Origin: Argyresthia goedartella
Lineage: Eukaryota > Arthropoda > Insecta > Lepidoptera > Argyresthiidae
Direction: 5' to 3'
Assembly (NCBI GenBank): GCA_949825045.1
Contig: OX463829.1
Coordinates: 22,042,715-22,106,714 of the forward strand
Length of the DNA stretch: 64,000 bases
How positions within the stretch are numbered: position 1 is the stretch's first letter; each line of letters begins with the position of its first letter. Made by a program: the position numbers and the translations under genes. Below the pieces are notes generated by a model, which saw only the letters and a list, made by a program, of their open reading frames with translations, searched no databases and was not told where the DNA came from. Below, in pieces: positions 10,749 through 22,819 of this stretch.

Positions 10749-11467
10749 ATTTGCTATCTCCTGGGTCCCCAAAAAAAAGTTTTGGCCCAACGGATTTTTA
10801 TATTTTTTTCTTTTGAAAAGTCTTCCAGAATTACTCCTTTAAACTTGAATAAAAAAAAGTTATTGATAAAACTGACAATTATTTACTGTTATTAGTTATG
10901 TAATGTTGTAAGGTTCTTTTGTAGTCAAAAATACTGCAAATTAACATCTAGTTTTTTTATTTACACACAAATATTTTTTCAAGAATTACATTCAAGAAAT
11001 TATTCGTTACAGAATTTGACTTTGGCTCGCATTAAAAAAATCTAAACGAGGCTTTTTTCTTGAAAGTTTTTAAAAACGTTTTCTGGTCTATCTTCTTTCT
11101 AATAATGTACAATAATGCCATAAAACCATTATTAAGTTCATTAATTTGCATAATCTGGCTGATTTCGAGAAGTGTGTTTGTTGTGGCTTCCTTTGATGAC
11201 TTTGGCTTATCCTCTGGACTTTGTTTGTTTGCCTTCACGATTGACCTACGCTTGTACACTAGACACCGATTTTCTGCCTTATCGACTGACCATTGCACGT
11301 AATAACCCGAACCATGTTTTCCCGCCTACACGATCGACCTTCGCATCCATGGAGCATCCGAACCCATCAACGAGCTATTCGATGGAGGAACCTCTTTCAT
11401 TAAGATGGGAAATATTAAACTGCACATCAATTATTCTGATTTGCACAGCAAATATACTGATTTTTAC

Positions 11468-11592
11468 AGCAAATATCAGGGCAAAATACTGCGGTAGCTT
11501 AGGCGAAGGGTAAAGGGGGTGAGCGAAGCGAAGCTTCGTATTAGGTTGAACATGTAAGAACAACAAAAATACTTTTTGCCGTGAAAATCAGT
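11468..11592 (+). repeat. Insertion carrying the GCGAAGCGAAGC module
   Basis: AAATATCAGGGCAAAATACT, GCGGTAGCTTAGG, a GGTAAAGGGGGTGAGCGAAG block, TTAGGTTGAACATGTAAG. It matches the core of 10424-10748 but not its flanks, so the module is not tied to one set of ends. It lies inside the 10989-13066 transposon. Confidence 0.7.
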
Positions 11593-11621
11593 ACTTTTGA
11601 TGTGCGATTAAATACTTCTCA

Positions 11622-11880
11622 AAAATGAGGTTATAAAAAGTTAATATTCTCAACAACGGTTCATTACCTTGTAATGGGAGTAGTGAAAGGGGGGTGGGAG
11701 GCCCTCTCCCCCAAGGCATTTTCGAAATAATAATGCGCAATTGGTCACTTTCGTAGCAAATTCATGTAAACCTAACCTCAAAAAAGAGGTTACAGAAAGT
11801 TCATTTTCTCAAGAACGGTGCATTACCTTGTAACGGGAGTAGTTTCACGGGGATGGGGGGACCTCCCCCCTCCCCCTCCA
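11622..11880. repeat. Diverged two-copy direct repeat with C-rich tract
   Basis: AAATGAGGTTATAAAAAGTT...ATTACCTTGTAATGGGAGTAG (from about 11625) is repeated with changes from about 11785 (AAAGAGGTTACAGAAAGTT...CCTTGTAACGGGAGTAG). The second copy runs into a strongly C-rich stretch (about 11865-11900). Confidence 0.6.
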
Positions 11881-12039
11881 CCCCGTCTCCCCCCCATTCT
11901 CCTGCCAAACGATACTAGATCCCTACCGGTACAACTAATATCACATTGCCTAAAACCCAATCCTGATTGATCGAATCATCACTTTGCCTCTTACGGTACT
12001 TACTTCTCATTTTAATTATCTACACGTTGACAATAATTC

Positions 12040-12746
12040 ATGCGTTCTCATCCGTATTGTACAGGTCTCGAAGATAACGACTATGGGACACGTGTCCAGT
12101 TTTGTCGTTTACTGCTGCACACAGACCTGGAGGATCGTGACTTTTTAAAAAGTATCCTGTGGACGGACGAGTCCAAATTTACAAAAGAATCAATTCTAAA
12201 TCTCTACAATCTGCACCCCTGGTCGTCGAAAGGATAGAACCCACGGGTTAAAAGACAGAGGCGTTTCCAGAGGAGATTCCGTATCAATGTTTTAGGCAGG
12301 AATCGTTGGAAATGAAGTCATTGGACCACACCTCCTCTCCGATATTCTGTACGTGGAAAATTATCTTGATTTTTTAATCAATGTCCTACCCGAATTGTTG
12401 GCAGTGGTGCCACATTTCAATGAAGCCATGCAGGCCTATCATCTTCCAGCAAGAAGGTTGTCCAGCTCACTGGAGAACTGCAGTCAGGGAACACTTGGAT
12501 AATGTTTTCCCCAATTCGTGGATAGGGAGGGATGGACCTATTTCATGGCCTCCACGTTCTCCAGACCTGACCCCTTTGGACTTCTACATCTGCGGACGGG
12601 CGAAAGAGTTAGTCTACGCTACGGAATTCGAATCTAGAGAAGATTTATCCCAATGGATACAATCAGCATTCACTGTTATTAAAGAGGAAATTTGCTTACC
12701 AACTACCACTGCAGATAAGGAATCGATGCTACGCGTGCATACGTAA
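12040..12746 (+). pseudogene. DD41D-type transposase fragment
   Basis: Two blocks of an IS630-Tc1-mariner DDE domain are visible. The first has ILWTDESKF, with the first catalytic Asp. The second (12381-12746) has IFQQEGCPAHWRTAVREHL, then GPISWPPRSPDLTPLDF. The distance from the QQ(D/E)G residue to the final LDF Asp is 41 residues, pointing to the DD41D group. The second catalytic Asp is Glu here, and several stops lie between the blocks (about 12235-12380), so it is inactive. The N-terminal DNA-binding region is not recognisable. Confidence 0.7.
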
Positions 12747-13066
12747 TGAAGGTCGGCAATTCAAACAAGATTTGTAACTTATTTTTATATAAATTATGTG
12801 TTTTTGTGATTAAAGAACAATTGAAAATTTCTTTCTACCTAAAAACCATGTTTATTCTTACCTGTCGAATATCAGCTGTATGCGTACCGCCCGCCCGATA
12901 CAAAGTTGGCAAATTAATGAACTCTTTAATGGTTTTTTGGCATTATTGTATATTATTAGACAGAAGATAGACCAGAGAACTTTTTTTTTAAATTTTCAAG
13001 AAAATAGCGTCATTTTTTTATTGCAAGTCAAAGATGATTCGTTACAGAATTTTACTTCTTGAAATA

Positions 13067-14782
13067 CTTTTATGTATTGTATAAATAAAAAATACCCGAT
13101 TTCATATTAACCTTTATTTAGCAGTTTTTTTTTTCTAATCTCATATAATACACACATACCTAATACTTACATACACAAGCTTACTTACTTACCTACTTAC
13201 ATAGACCAATAAACATGCCGGGTCATACTAAAATAAGACAATCACAAAATCCAATACACAAGCCAGTCGCAGAAAAAAGTTATCAATTGCACTAATGCAA
13301 GATAGCTCATCTGAACGGTATGAGTCGCACGAACAAACTAAAAAAATCTCGCACTGTAAGCACGGTCTTAGCGTCGTGATGGCTCTACCAATCAGACGCT
13401 AGTGCATTGATTTCTTTCCCATTAACGTTTTTCAGCAAATAGTGTATAATCAAGATGTAAGTATGCAAGTATGCCGAAGATGGTTATTAATTAATGACAT
13501 CAACACCAAAATTATTACTTTCCTTTTGCCTTTGTTCGCCACAGAATCGGCAGCTTGATAAACCCAAAGAGAATATAATCACTACGATAAACCATTGAGG
13601 GCGCTGGTGTAGCGAGAGGTCTCCAGATACAAAACGGAACCTCATCCTTTTTTCAAGTCAGTTAAATTTTGACTTCACACTTCAGAACCTTACTCGCCAG
13701 TGGCGCCCCTGGTAAAACGGTAGCTCTAATTAACCCAGCCACTGCAATAGCATTAAACCTTTAACAGCTGTTTACTGCTTCATATTCGTCGTTAACAGTT
13801 CGACGTGCGCTTGCGCCGGCCTCGTGACCGACTACTCTAGAGCACGTACAACACCGTGTGAAAGCCAAACCCTCAGCCATATTTCACACTTATTAACCCG
13901 GCCTAATTCGTACGCTCACTCTAGGTTAAAACATTTTTTGGCCTGGACCACGACAAATTCGCTGAAAGCTCGTGATCGCGACTAGGCTTTGATACGCGGG
14001 TGAAATAAGACGACCTAGATCTACCTGGATAAACGTTCAAATAAACAATAGTTCTGTGGAACTCAACCAATAGAATCCAACGAAACGCGACTCTTTCAGC
14101 TGTAAAAACATCGATTGCATGCATTTAGAATAGTAACTAGTGATTGTTACCACAATTTAATGCCACAGGAATAAATCTAGGTCATGTCAGGCCTTCAGAC
14201 AAATCTTTTAATCTAATAGCATTATTATAATGCAAGTCTGATCGACAATCTTACGGTAGTCGCAACAATGTTAACCGCACATAAAGGTATTTTGGACAAC
14301 GGCGGTTCTTTTAGTTTTTACTGGTATTTTAATAGTATTTTAAGTGGTAGTGATGGCATGAACTGTTATCCGGTGACATAAAGCGCGTAACGCACACATT
14401 GTTCCGCTACAGCAGGGTCAGGGTTTGGCTGTGAGTTTCCATGGACATGGGTATTCAGTCATATTTGTAGCGAAGATGCTGTAATCATGTTATCCATTTC
14501 AACCCGAAGTTTTAATTTGTGCTACCATGTTTTATCATTATTGGGCTAGTCCCCTCTCACGCAAAATGGAGTATTGCTTAACTGGCTCCGCATTTGTTCT
14601 AAATAAATGGTAATTTATTTAATTTGGCTCGAACGAGACAGGCTGAGTCTAGTGTGGGATCCAAAGTATTATTGTTACGTGGTTAAGCTTGGTTCAGGCA
14701 GTATACATTATTATTATAAAAGCGGGATATCTGAGCCCTGCCACCCCGTATGGGAAAAAGCGTGACTATGATTCAAGTATGC
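13067..14782. other. No gene; microsatellite and solo MITE end
   Basis: 13140-13205 holds an ACTTAC/ACATAC-rich simple repeat. 14244-14258 matches the terminal sequence of the 3251-3621 MITE. Otherwise no coding or repeat structure was recognised. Confidence 0.4.
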
Positions 14783-15886
14783 TAAGTTGGATATAACCAA
14801 CGAGGCGGTAGTACCTATTTGTGCGAGCCGCCAGGCGAGCGCGGTAAGAAAGCCGAGTGTGTATGTTCAATGAACAGGAGTTTCATACGACGTTTTTCAA
14901 TACACTTGCAAGGAAATTAAAAGGCTTTGAAATTAAAAATTGATAATAACCACACAACGAAATCCTAAACAAATTATTATATTATATTTATAAAAAAAAA
15001 AAAAATATGGAAAATAGCGCGCTGGTTTTGTTTTTTCCAAGCGCCGCTCTTAATAAAGGTTTAAAATTAGCAAAATCGTTAAACAGCCTATAAAAATAAT
15101 GTGTTGAAGACGCAAATTAAGGTTAATATGTAGTGAAAAATAATAATGAAAATGATGACTTATCGTACTTAACCTATAATAGTTTACTTATTTACAAAAA
15201 TATTCATTATTTGTAGGCGGAGATTGAAAAAAAAGTTAGATACGTTACCGCACTAGTGCAGTACTCTATTGTGAACCTAAATGCGTTGCCATAAAGAGTC
15301 ACGAGAAAATTTGTTGAACTAGTACATTATGTATGATACAAGTGTGCAAAGTTGGTCACATTATACATGAGGCGGCGGCATCTGTCGCGCGAGCTGGCGG
15401 CGAGCGCGAAAGAGAAGCCGAGTGACTAATGACTATTCCACACGTGTTTTGTAAGACAGAAACAGACTTTTGATAATGATAAACCACATAACGAAAACGT
15501 CAACAAATATTTATGGAAAATGGCGCACTGGTTTTATTTTTTTCCGCACTTTGCCGTTCTGGCGATGCGTACGCAGATGTGATTAAAGTACCTGGAAAAA
15601 CCGCTAAACAGCCTTCAAAAATAATATATCGAAAACGAATTAAGTAGGCAGTGAAAAAAATGTAATTTGATGAAATCATGATAAAAATTTGATGATTGAT
15701 TGATCATCATGTACTTAACCTAAATAAAATAATTTCTTCGCAAACATTGTTTGTAGGCATAAAAACTCTTAGCGGAAATCGAAAAAAATGTAAAACAAAA
15801 AGCACTAGTGCGGTTATCTCAAGTAAAATCCACAGTATGTAGAAAGCTCAGTTATGAACCTAAATGCAGTGACATAAAGATTCACT
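14783..15886. repeat. Diverged tandem duplication, two units of about 520-540 bp
   Basis: Unit 1 (about 14783-15300) and unit 2 (about 15346-15886) share ordered blocks: AGTTGG...GAGGCGG, GCGAGCGCG, AGAAGCCGAGTG, ATGGAAAATNGCGC.CTGGTTT, GCT.TTAAACAGCCT, TACTTAACCTA, TTTGTAGGC, CACTAGTGC, GAACCTAAATGC.GT and CATAAAGA.TCAC. Between the blocks the units differ strongly, so the duplication is old. No open frame is conserved. The GC-rich GAGGCGG/GCGAGCGCG block stands out in an AT-rich setting. Confidence 0.7.
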
Positions 15887-16404
15887 AAACCAACAAGTGT
15901 GAAAAATGAGAGAGATAAGCTGGCCTTTTTATATGATGTATCTGTTATTATAACTTATTTACTAACTCAAATCTACCGAAAACTGTCGAAATGTGACAGT
16001 TTTTCCAAACACCAAACGTCACTATGCCACTCACTGCGGTGTTGAGAAGACTGGTGTATGGGAACCCAATAAAACATAGAAAACAAATCAATTTGCCGTC
16101 AATCTTGTCGGTAACTCCGAACTTGCTAAGCACTCTTATGTATAACACTACACTACAGAAACGAACTACGTGTGATAATGGACACGTCACAGTACGCTTG
16201 AGGTCTTTAGTGTAGGAGCGTGCGTGTCTCAGTTTAGGCGGTGCGATGTCTGGTAACTCTTTACTATTGCTGGCGAACAGTTAGTAAGATAGCGGTATAG
16301 CTCCGAATTTCTATACATTTCGCGCTTTACCGCTGAATGACTGAGTTACGGTCGTGGGAAGGCCGTCTGAAGTAGCCTAATGTGAGGGAACTATTCCAAT
16401 GGTA
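15887..16404. other. No recognisable feature
   Basis: Both strands are briefly open at 15948-16215, but neither frame has a domain or splice signals. Nothing else seen. Confidence 0.3.
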
Positions 16405-16690
16405 TTCACTGTTAGGCGATGAGCCAGCTTTGAAGGTTTGCGGTTCGAGGGTCTACCTCCCAAGCGAAAAGTCCCGGGTTCGAATCCAGGCTGGGAAGGA
16501 AGAAAAATAAATGGTATTGGATGTTTATTTATTTCAGGAACACTAACAAGGAATACATTAAGATTATGTAAATGGTTAGTCTTGAGAGTTACATAGCTGT
16601 TTGTTTCCTCGCTGTTTCTGTTTCCCTCGACACAGAATATCCTAGTGTGGGGCCAAAAGCAATGTAGGTTATAGGCACATACATGTTTAT
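16405..16690 (+). repeat. SINE with extended body
   Basis: A tRNA-like head includes the box B-type GGTTCGAATCC (about 16468-16485), followed by GGCTGGGAAGGAAG and A-rich sequence, TTGGATGTTTATTT, an extra segment of about 100 bp, and the common tail CGCTGTTTCTG...TATCCTAGTGTGGGGCC...GCAATGTAGG. The extra internal segment is absent in the copies at 51567 and 58190. Confidence 0.7.
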
Positions 16691-16699
16691 GTTTAAACA

Positions 16700-18119
16700 C
16701 TTGTCACTGATGGTTCTTCCTTTATACGCCCGGCTATCAATACTTTACTCGTGGCTGTGGGATCTTAGTCATTTACCATTAAAACATATAATAGGATTAA
16801 ACGCGTTCAATAAAATGGTTAATTAGGCGATGATGGAGATTAACTTCTTTTTCTCAGAATAATGACACGAAATGCGTGTGAATGAGACATCAATCCCACA
16901 TTCTAGTTATCTGGAATTCACCAATACGAACACAGCAAGATCGTCAATCGAAGCAATTTTATGACGGCCGTAAAGATTGTTCAATTGCTTGATTAAGTAC
17001 TAGAAAACATTTAATCAAGTTATTATGTGCCATATAATTATCAAAAGTGTGGGGAGATAAATAAAAGGCAATCGATCAAATTCGATTTTGAATTCTCGAG
17101 TCTAATGGATGCTAATGCCATTTGGTTTACGAATAATTGCGGTTTGCGTAAAAAAGCACCAACTCGTGTTTACTGACAATGTTGTATTGTTTTATTTTGA
17201 GATCACTACCTGCATCGTATAAGAATCAAAACAAATAACAGACCATCTTCATGGGGCCATGAACTGCTTTCATTGAACACAAATCGGAAAACTTAAGTTT
17301 AACCTCGAGTTATTCTCACTCGACAAAGGAAAGCAATTTTATCTCTTTTGTTCGATTGATTGGTTCCGTTCCAACAGGAATTAAGTTGGGGTTGTGAATT
17401 CGATTCCGACCAATTGTTTATGTTTATTTTGAAACACTGGGAGGTTTCTTTTTGGTTTTTAATTAATCACTTTCTGTTCATTGTTGTGGTGCTTCGATTA
17501 GTAACGATTTCGTTACAGGTTTAATTTACTCGTAGATTCTTGGCTCCTAATCCTTTATGTATTTCATGAGGCTAGCTCATGAATAGCCATACAAGTTTTT
17601 ACTAAACAACCATCCTAATCAATCCATTATGAAATATGAAAATGTATACCCGTTATCACAGGATATCTAAACTAGTTGCATACAACATATAAGCAGCAAA
17701 TGGACCCATATTCCCAACTTTCTTACAAATGCGGTAGTAGGCGGTACTATCAAAATTATTATGTGACAAAGGATTCGTGGAAGCAATAACTCGAGTAATA
17801 CCAGATACCAGGATTCTAATAAGCGTATCGGAAAAGGAAAGTGGAGGGCTATGATTATGGTGTGTCCAACGATATTGCAATAATCACATCCGGAAGGCAG
17901 GGACGGACGAGACGAAACGCAGTGTGAACTCTCTAGCTACTAGATATTTAAAAGAAAACTGTCTGACGGTTTGTCTGATCAACCTTGATTCCTATAAAAT
18001 CAAAACATTAAGTCTATGGAAAGAGATGACGCATACACGCCGTACAGTAACAAAGCTGAAACTAGCCAATTTATCCCTTGCTTGCCCATCATCATTTAAT
18101 TTCAGCCCATGGTAGGTTA
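16700..18119. other. No recognisable feature
   Basis: Open frames at minus 17656-17880 and plus 17924-18115 have no recognised domain. No repeat relation to the rest of the window was found. Confidence 0.3.
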
Positions 18120-18540
18120 CTACTTAATCTCCTATATTTCTCCATCGCTTGCTACCCTCCCTTTCCCATCCAGCTACAAGCTTGCAGCCCGCGAGTCTGC
18201 TAAGCTCACTCTTCGCGCTAAACTGAGTAGGTTCTTGCGGTAGTACAGCGTTGCGGGAGGGGTGACAATACATACTATTGCGACCTCGCACTACAGTGAA
18301 GTCCCTCGCCTTACAGACATCACGAAAACACACCCCACGCCAGTGCGAGCAGTCTCAGCTCTGCGCTGTGCCTGCACTGAGTCCGTCACTGCTGCTAGGG
18401 CTGGCCACCTGTGGCGTGTTGCGAATCGCACGGTCATTCACTCCGGAGTCCGAGCCTGCTCCGAGCCCCCTTGAGCACGTGCAGCGTACAGACGCTCAGA
18501 TCCGAACCACTGAAATACATGTAGGATCTACTTCTGAAAA
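18120..18540. other. GC-rich island, possible promoter or 5' exon
   Basis: A GC-rich, CpG-containing block sits in AT-rich DNA about 8.5 kb upstream of gene D's first coding exon on the minus strand. Several short frames are open on both strands, as expected from composition. It could be gene D's 5' UTR exon/promoter, but no splice donor was pinned down. A (TA)n run follows at about 18838-18862. Confidence 0.25.
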
Positions 18541-19389
18541 TTAAGTTAGACTTCTTTAATTAGGAGCACGTTAGGATAACAGTGGGTCACCACAGGTGTG
18601 TTTAATTACTGGATCGTAAATTTCCTACTCATGTTCTTCATTGCACAGAAAATATTAAGGAACAGTTACAAGAAATGTTCAACGCAAAGGCGAGCTTATC
18701 TCTAGCTAGAGAGATTTCTTCCAGCAAACCTAGGCAAGATAGGAAAGTTTATGCAACAGGACAGTCCTAGTGCGCTATTTAAACTACAATATGCACGAAA
18801 ATTATTTAAAGCTAGCTGCAAAAATATAAACTATAAATATGTATATATATATATATATATAAATATCATACATATACCTACATTACTATGGTTCCTATTA
18901 CGGACGAGATATTCTCTTTCGATCTTTTCATAAAAGTGAAAATTGAGGGACTATTGATAGTAGCGCAGGGCAGTGCGTTTCATAGTCGGATTCTCCTTAA
19001 ACTAAACGACCGTTCGTAAGCGGCAGTGTGTGCCGAGGATCTGAAAGGAGAGATATCGTGTGGGATCTCGGATTGCTACCCCTAGAGAAAAGAAAGTTAA
19101 AATGTTCTCGAAGATAAGTGGGGTAGCGGGGATTTCGCAAAATATTGAACAGATAGGAGAGAATGTGCCAAATATGGCCAAATTAGAATTTTCATCCGTC
19201 TTGTCGTGATTAAACCTTCCTGTGGGTATAAATCATCAAAGCTGTGGAGATGTATTGGCTCCTTATCGCGAGAAATTGATGGTTAACTGTGGGTGTAACT
19301 GTGCTATGTTTGTATTCACTTTTTGTAAACACAATAACTTCAATGTCATTATTGACAATAGCCAAACCTCGCACGAGCACGGCGTGCTA
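18541..19389. other. No recognisable feature
   Basis: AT-rich sequence with a (TA)n microsatellite at about 18838-18862. Open frame 19222-19419 (plus) overlaps the antisense of the retroelement remnant and is not supported as a gene. Confidence 0.3.
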
Positions 19390-19770
19390 CGGGTTTGTAG
19401 CGGTATGCAGCGACTTTGAGCAGTGCCTTGGTGGCGCTTCGGCCCGGCCTAAAAACCAGATTTGATCAAGAGAGCACTGCGTGGACAATTGATTCCAGGC
19501 CTTTGGAGAGGATAGGCAGAATAGATATGTGACGGAATTCTTTAAAGGATACGGGATTGGATGTTTTGGGTAGGGGAATCACAAGTGCACAGACCGGGAA
19601 AGCAACATTGGGCAGGCGACACATTAATTACGTGCGTAGAATGGGAGGTAACAGCTCGTCAATGATGCTGGTAAGCATCTGAGAGCAGATCTTGTCCTCG
19701 CCTATGGTCCTAAACGAGATCGCTAGAAGTTTGTGCATCTGTCACAGACATGTAGGGCAGAAGCATAGAA
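19390..19770 (-). pseudogene. Non-LTR RT N-terminal remnant (CR1/L2-like)
   Basis: Read on the minus strand with stops, this gives ALVIPLPKTSNPVSFKEFR, then HISILPILSKGLESIVH, a frame break, and RSATKALLKVAA. These align block by block with the 1341-2745 remnant (VIPLPKTSNPSSFKEFR, ISILPLLSKVLE, STATALLKV). An upstream piece, DKICSQMLTSIIDELLPPI, fits the segment normally preceding RT block 1. It is short, broken and has no long open frame. It is the same or a sister family, in opposite orientation 17 kb away. Confidence 0.7.
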
Positions 19771-22700
19771 TTTGGTCAGCAGTTCAATCATGTTGAACAT
19801 CCTTATTGCACTGGCATGATTTATCTAGCGCGATCTAACTGGCGAAAACGTGACATCCCAACTGATTGTATAAAAGCCAATTTGCTACAACGATCCATCG
19901 GGAGCCATCCCTGAAAAAGCGGGATAGGGTAAAGGAAAACAACACACTGACATGCAGCGTATCGAAAGAAATTTAATTGTAGGGCCAGGCGCTTTAAGGC
20001 CTATTAATTTCAAGATCCATTTGTGTTAAATCGATTAAGTTCAGTTTCGATTACTCGCATTAATGTTATTACCACAATAATTAGTTTAAACGTAAAGCGT
20101 CCGTATGAAGACATGTGCTGTAGACATGTGCTGAAGACATGTGCTGTAATGTAGATAGCTAATCAAGAGCTTTGGACTTACCTACAGCGTTCTTATTTTT
20201 AAACTAACTCATATTGCTTAGTTAGTCTGTGATGTAAGTACTTATTTTTACTACAAGTAATCTAACTTATCACCTTATTCAGAACATGAAATTATAGGCT
20301 CAAACGAAAAACATAAAATGTAATCAAGAAGGAAGGAACGCCACAAAACAAAAACTTGCAGCATCGGAATTGCAAAATATTATTAAACTAACTTTTGAAA
20401 AAAAAACTTGCAAGTAAGCAACTGCAGAATACTATCATAATCTAGCAATACAGGTAGTTGCTATCGGTGGAGTTTACAATAAAATTACCTAATTGTTAAT
20501 TGAATGTAAATCATCCAAGGTGAAGTTTCATGTTAGCACAATATTTGAAGACGCTATAACAATGAGTGGTGGCTGCAGAAGGCCAAAGAGACAATGGCGT
20601 GGTGGCTGTGATCATTTTGGTAATACGAAGGTCGCGGCCAGTTTGATGTAGATAAAGCCCTTCCTTGCTTGGAGCGAGATAACTTATTTCACGGGTCGCT
20701 GCCCACCCCTATTTCACTGAAGTTGCAACAACTAAAACAATTATTTTTGTTAATTCAAAACATTCCCTTTTAACTGCTTTATATGATTATCTACTGCAGA
20801 AAAGATATCTTGTGCTAGCACTTAAAAAGGTAGGTAGAGTTGAAGTATAAGCACGCGAAAGCAAAGTCATTAAATTCTTATATCATGATTTAATAATAAA
20901 TAAAACACAATACAATTATCATAGGTACATACGCTGTTGAAGTGACAACCTTATTTCAGTAAAAGCTTCCATAAAAATTATAAATAGGGCAAATGTTTGT
21001 AAAGCAAATCTAGGTATTGCACTTTTTACCTATAAAACAAAATAAATTCGTCAATGAGACCAAAAACAAATGACTAGTTTTCATCTGATACAACATCCAA
21101 ATAAGTTTTAAATATTGCTTCAACATTTGAATCAAAAAGTCAGGCTCATTCCTCTGTTATTATATCAGAATCACACACAAATATACACACACACACACGC
21201 AACTCATCGAAGAGCATAGCATGATATTGAACGAATATTGACTTCATTAGATATTTGAAATGGAATGTAAGCGTTTAGCAAAGACTAACACCAATAACAA
21301 AATCATTGCACAGAAGACCCACTCACTATCCAATGAGGAATATATGGCATAAGGGTCCCTCTCTAGTCCAATCGCTTTACTATTAACTTAGTAATATTGG
21401 GCCTATGCTCAATTGCTCAACCATTCCATAACAGGCTGAAACTGATGATGACGATTGATTGATATAACTAATAAAAGTGATATTTTCATTAATTACTTTT
21501 TATACAGTGAACCTTCTAGTGCAATAATTCGGTGGCCAAAAGAAAAACTAAGTACGAATTGTGCATTATAAACATTAGACACAAATTGGCAAGACTGCTA
21601 TTACTAACATTTTTTAACCTAGCTAAGTTTAAGAATACAGCCAAGTGTAAGTGAAAGGTAACATTTTCAAAAATATACTATCCGTTCGCTCAAGTTATTT
21701 GGAAAACATTATCTTAGGAGGTAAGAAAAATATTCCCCGCATTTTATGTATCAATTATACATAATACAGTATAGTTATATAATAAGTTCTGTTCTGTAGA
21801 AGAGTTCTGTCCACCCACGAAAGTCAAACTTTTCGCAGATTTTGTCCGTGTTTATACAATCATTTAGCAAGTAGATTCAGTGAACACTATGATATCATTC
21901 GTGGGTGCACAACTATTTTGCAGCAAATTCTGACTGTAGACCTATAAGGCATTGAGTAGGTGGCTGTATCAACGCTCCATCTATACTTATCAACCATATA
22001 TATTGGGAAGAAAACCAGCTGCCAAATATTGGCCTGTTGGGTCCACAGCTTCAGATTATTAGACGTATTTTGCTGTACTGGGTATAGGCATTGTTGATTG
22101 ATACAAATTGATAGGAATATTATATATTTTCATATTATACTATTATAACGATTATGTCGACGGCATCGATTGGACTGCAATTTATAGCTCAGGAAGAAAT
22201 AATAAAAATAACATTAGTACGTTCTAATTTTCGACAGCTTCCCAAGTCGACAAAATTCATGAAAGTTTCTTTAGACTCTGAATTGAATTTTGTTAGTATT
22301 TTTTGTTGTTGCCGTAATTTAGAATGTTCTATACTAACATCTACAAGATAGCTACAGAACACGAAACTAGATACGGGTGTGGTTTTAGCATGGATCTACT
22401 CACTACTCTATTAGTTTGATTCTTACGTACACCAAGATAATTCTCTATGCGACCAACGCATATTATCACATGTTTTGAAGCATCTCGTAATCGGTGATTT
22501 AATACTCTTTTATCATCTCCTCGCTATTCTATACAATAATATATAATTAAATGGCAGCCTTCTTTTATGATAAACATTGACAATTTACAACACTGATCTA
22601 CGTATTATAGTTACAAAAAAATCTTCTGAGTTTCATTGGTATCTCTTGGATTACAAGCATTTGGTTTTATCGCTCGAAGACAATTTTAAACGCAGTACTA

Positions 22701-22819
22701 AATCGATACGTATTAATGCAAATTATTCACAACACAGCTTCAAAAGCAACAAAATCTTGACACTACATAAAATGCACGATAGGAATGTAAAACTGAATCT
22801 TTGCCTAGGTAACACGGAA
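19771..22819. other. Intergenic, 3' flank of gene A
   Basis: AT-rich with no domain-bearing open frame. A three-unit direct repeat of about 14 bp (AGACATGTGCTGTA type) lies at 20108-20149 and a (CA)n run at about 21186-21200. The part nearest 22820 presumably includes gene A's 3' UTR; only a variant ATTAAA (minus, 22498-22503) was noticed. Confidence 0.35.

Larger units (their letters stand above)
10989..13066 (+). mobile_element. IS630-Tc1-mariner (DD41D-type) element with long TIRs
   Basis: About 150 bp at 10989-11160 reappears inverted at about 12905-13066: GCAAATTAATGAACT, AATGGTTTTNTGGCATTATT, AGAAGATAGACCAGA, TTTTCAAGAAAA. Between the arms lies a broken transposase (12040-12746) plus an inserted repeat (11468-11592). 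The arms are much longer than the roughly 30-bp ends of the mariners in this window. Exact termini and target duplication were not determined. Confidence 0.65.

Noticed and set aside
18124..18544. Overlapping open frames on both strands in a GC-rich block
   Set aside because: Stops are rare here because of base composition. No frame has a domain, so only a possible promoter or 5' exon is reported.
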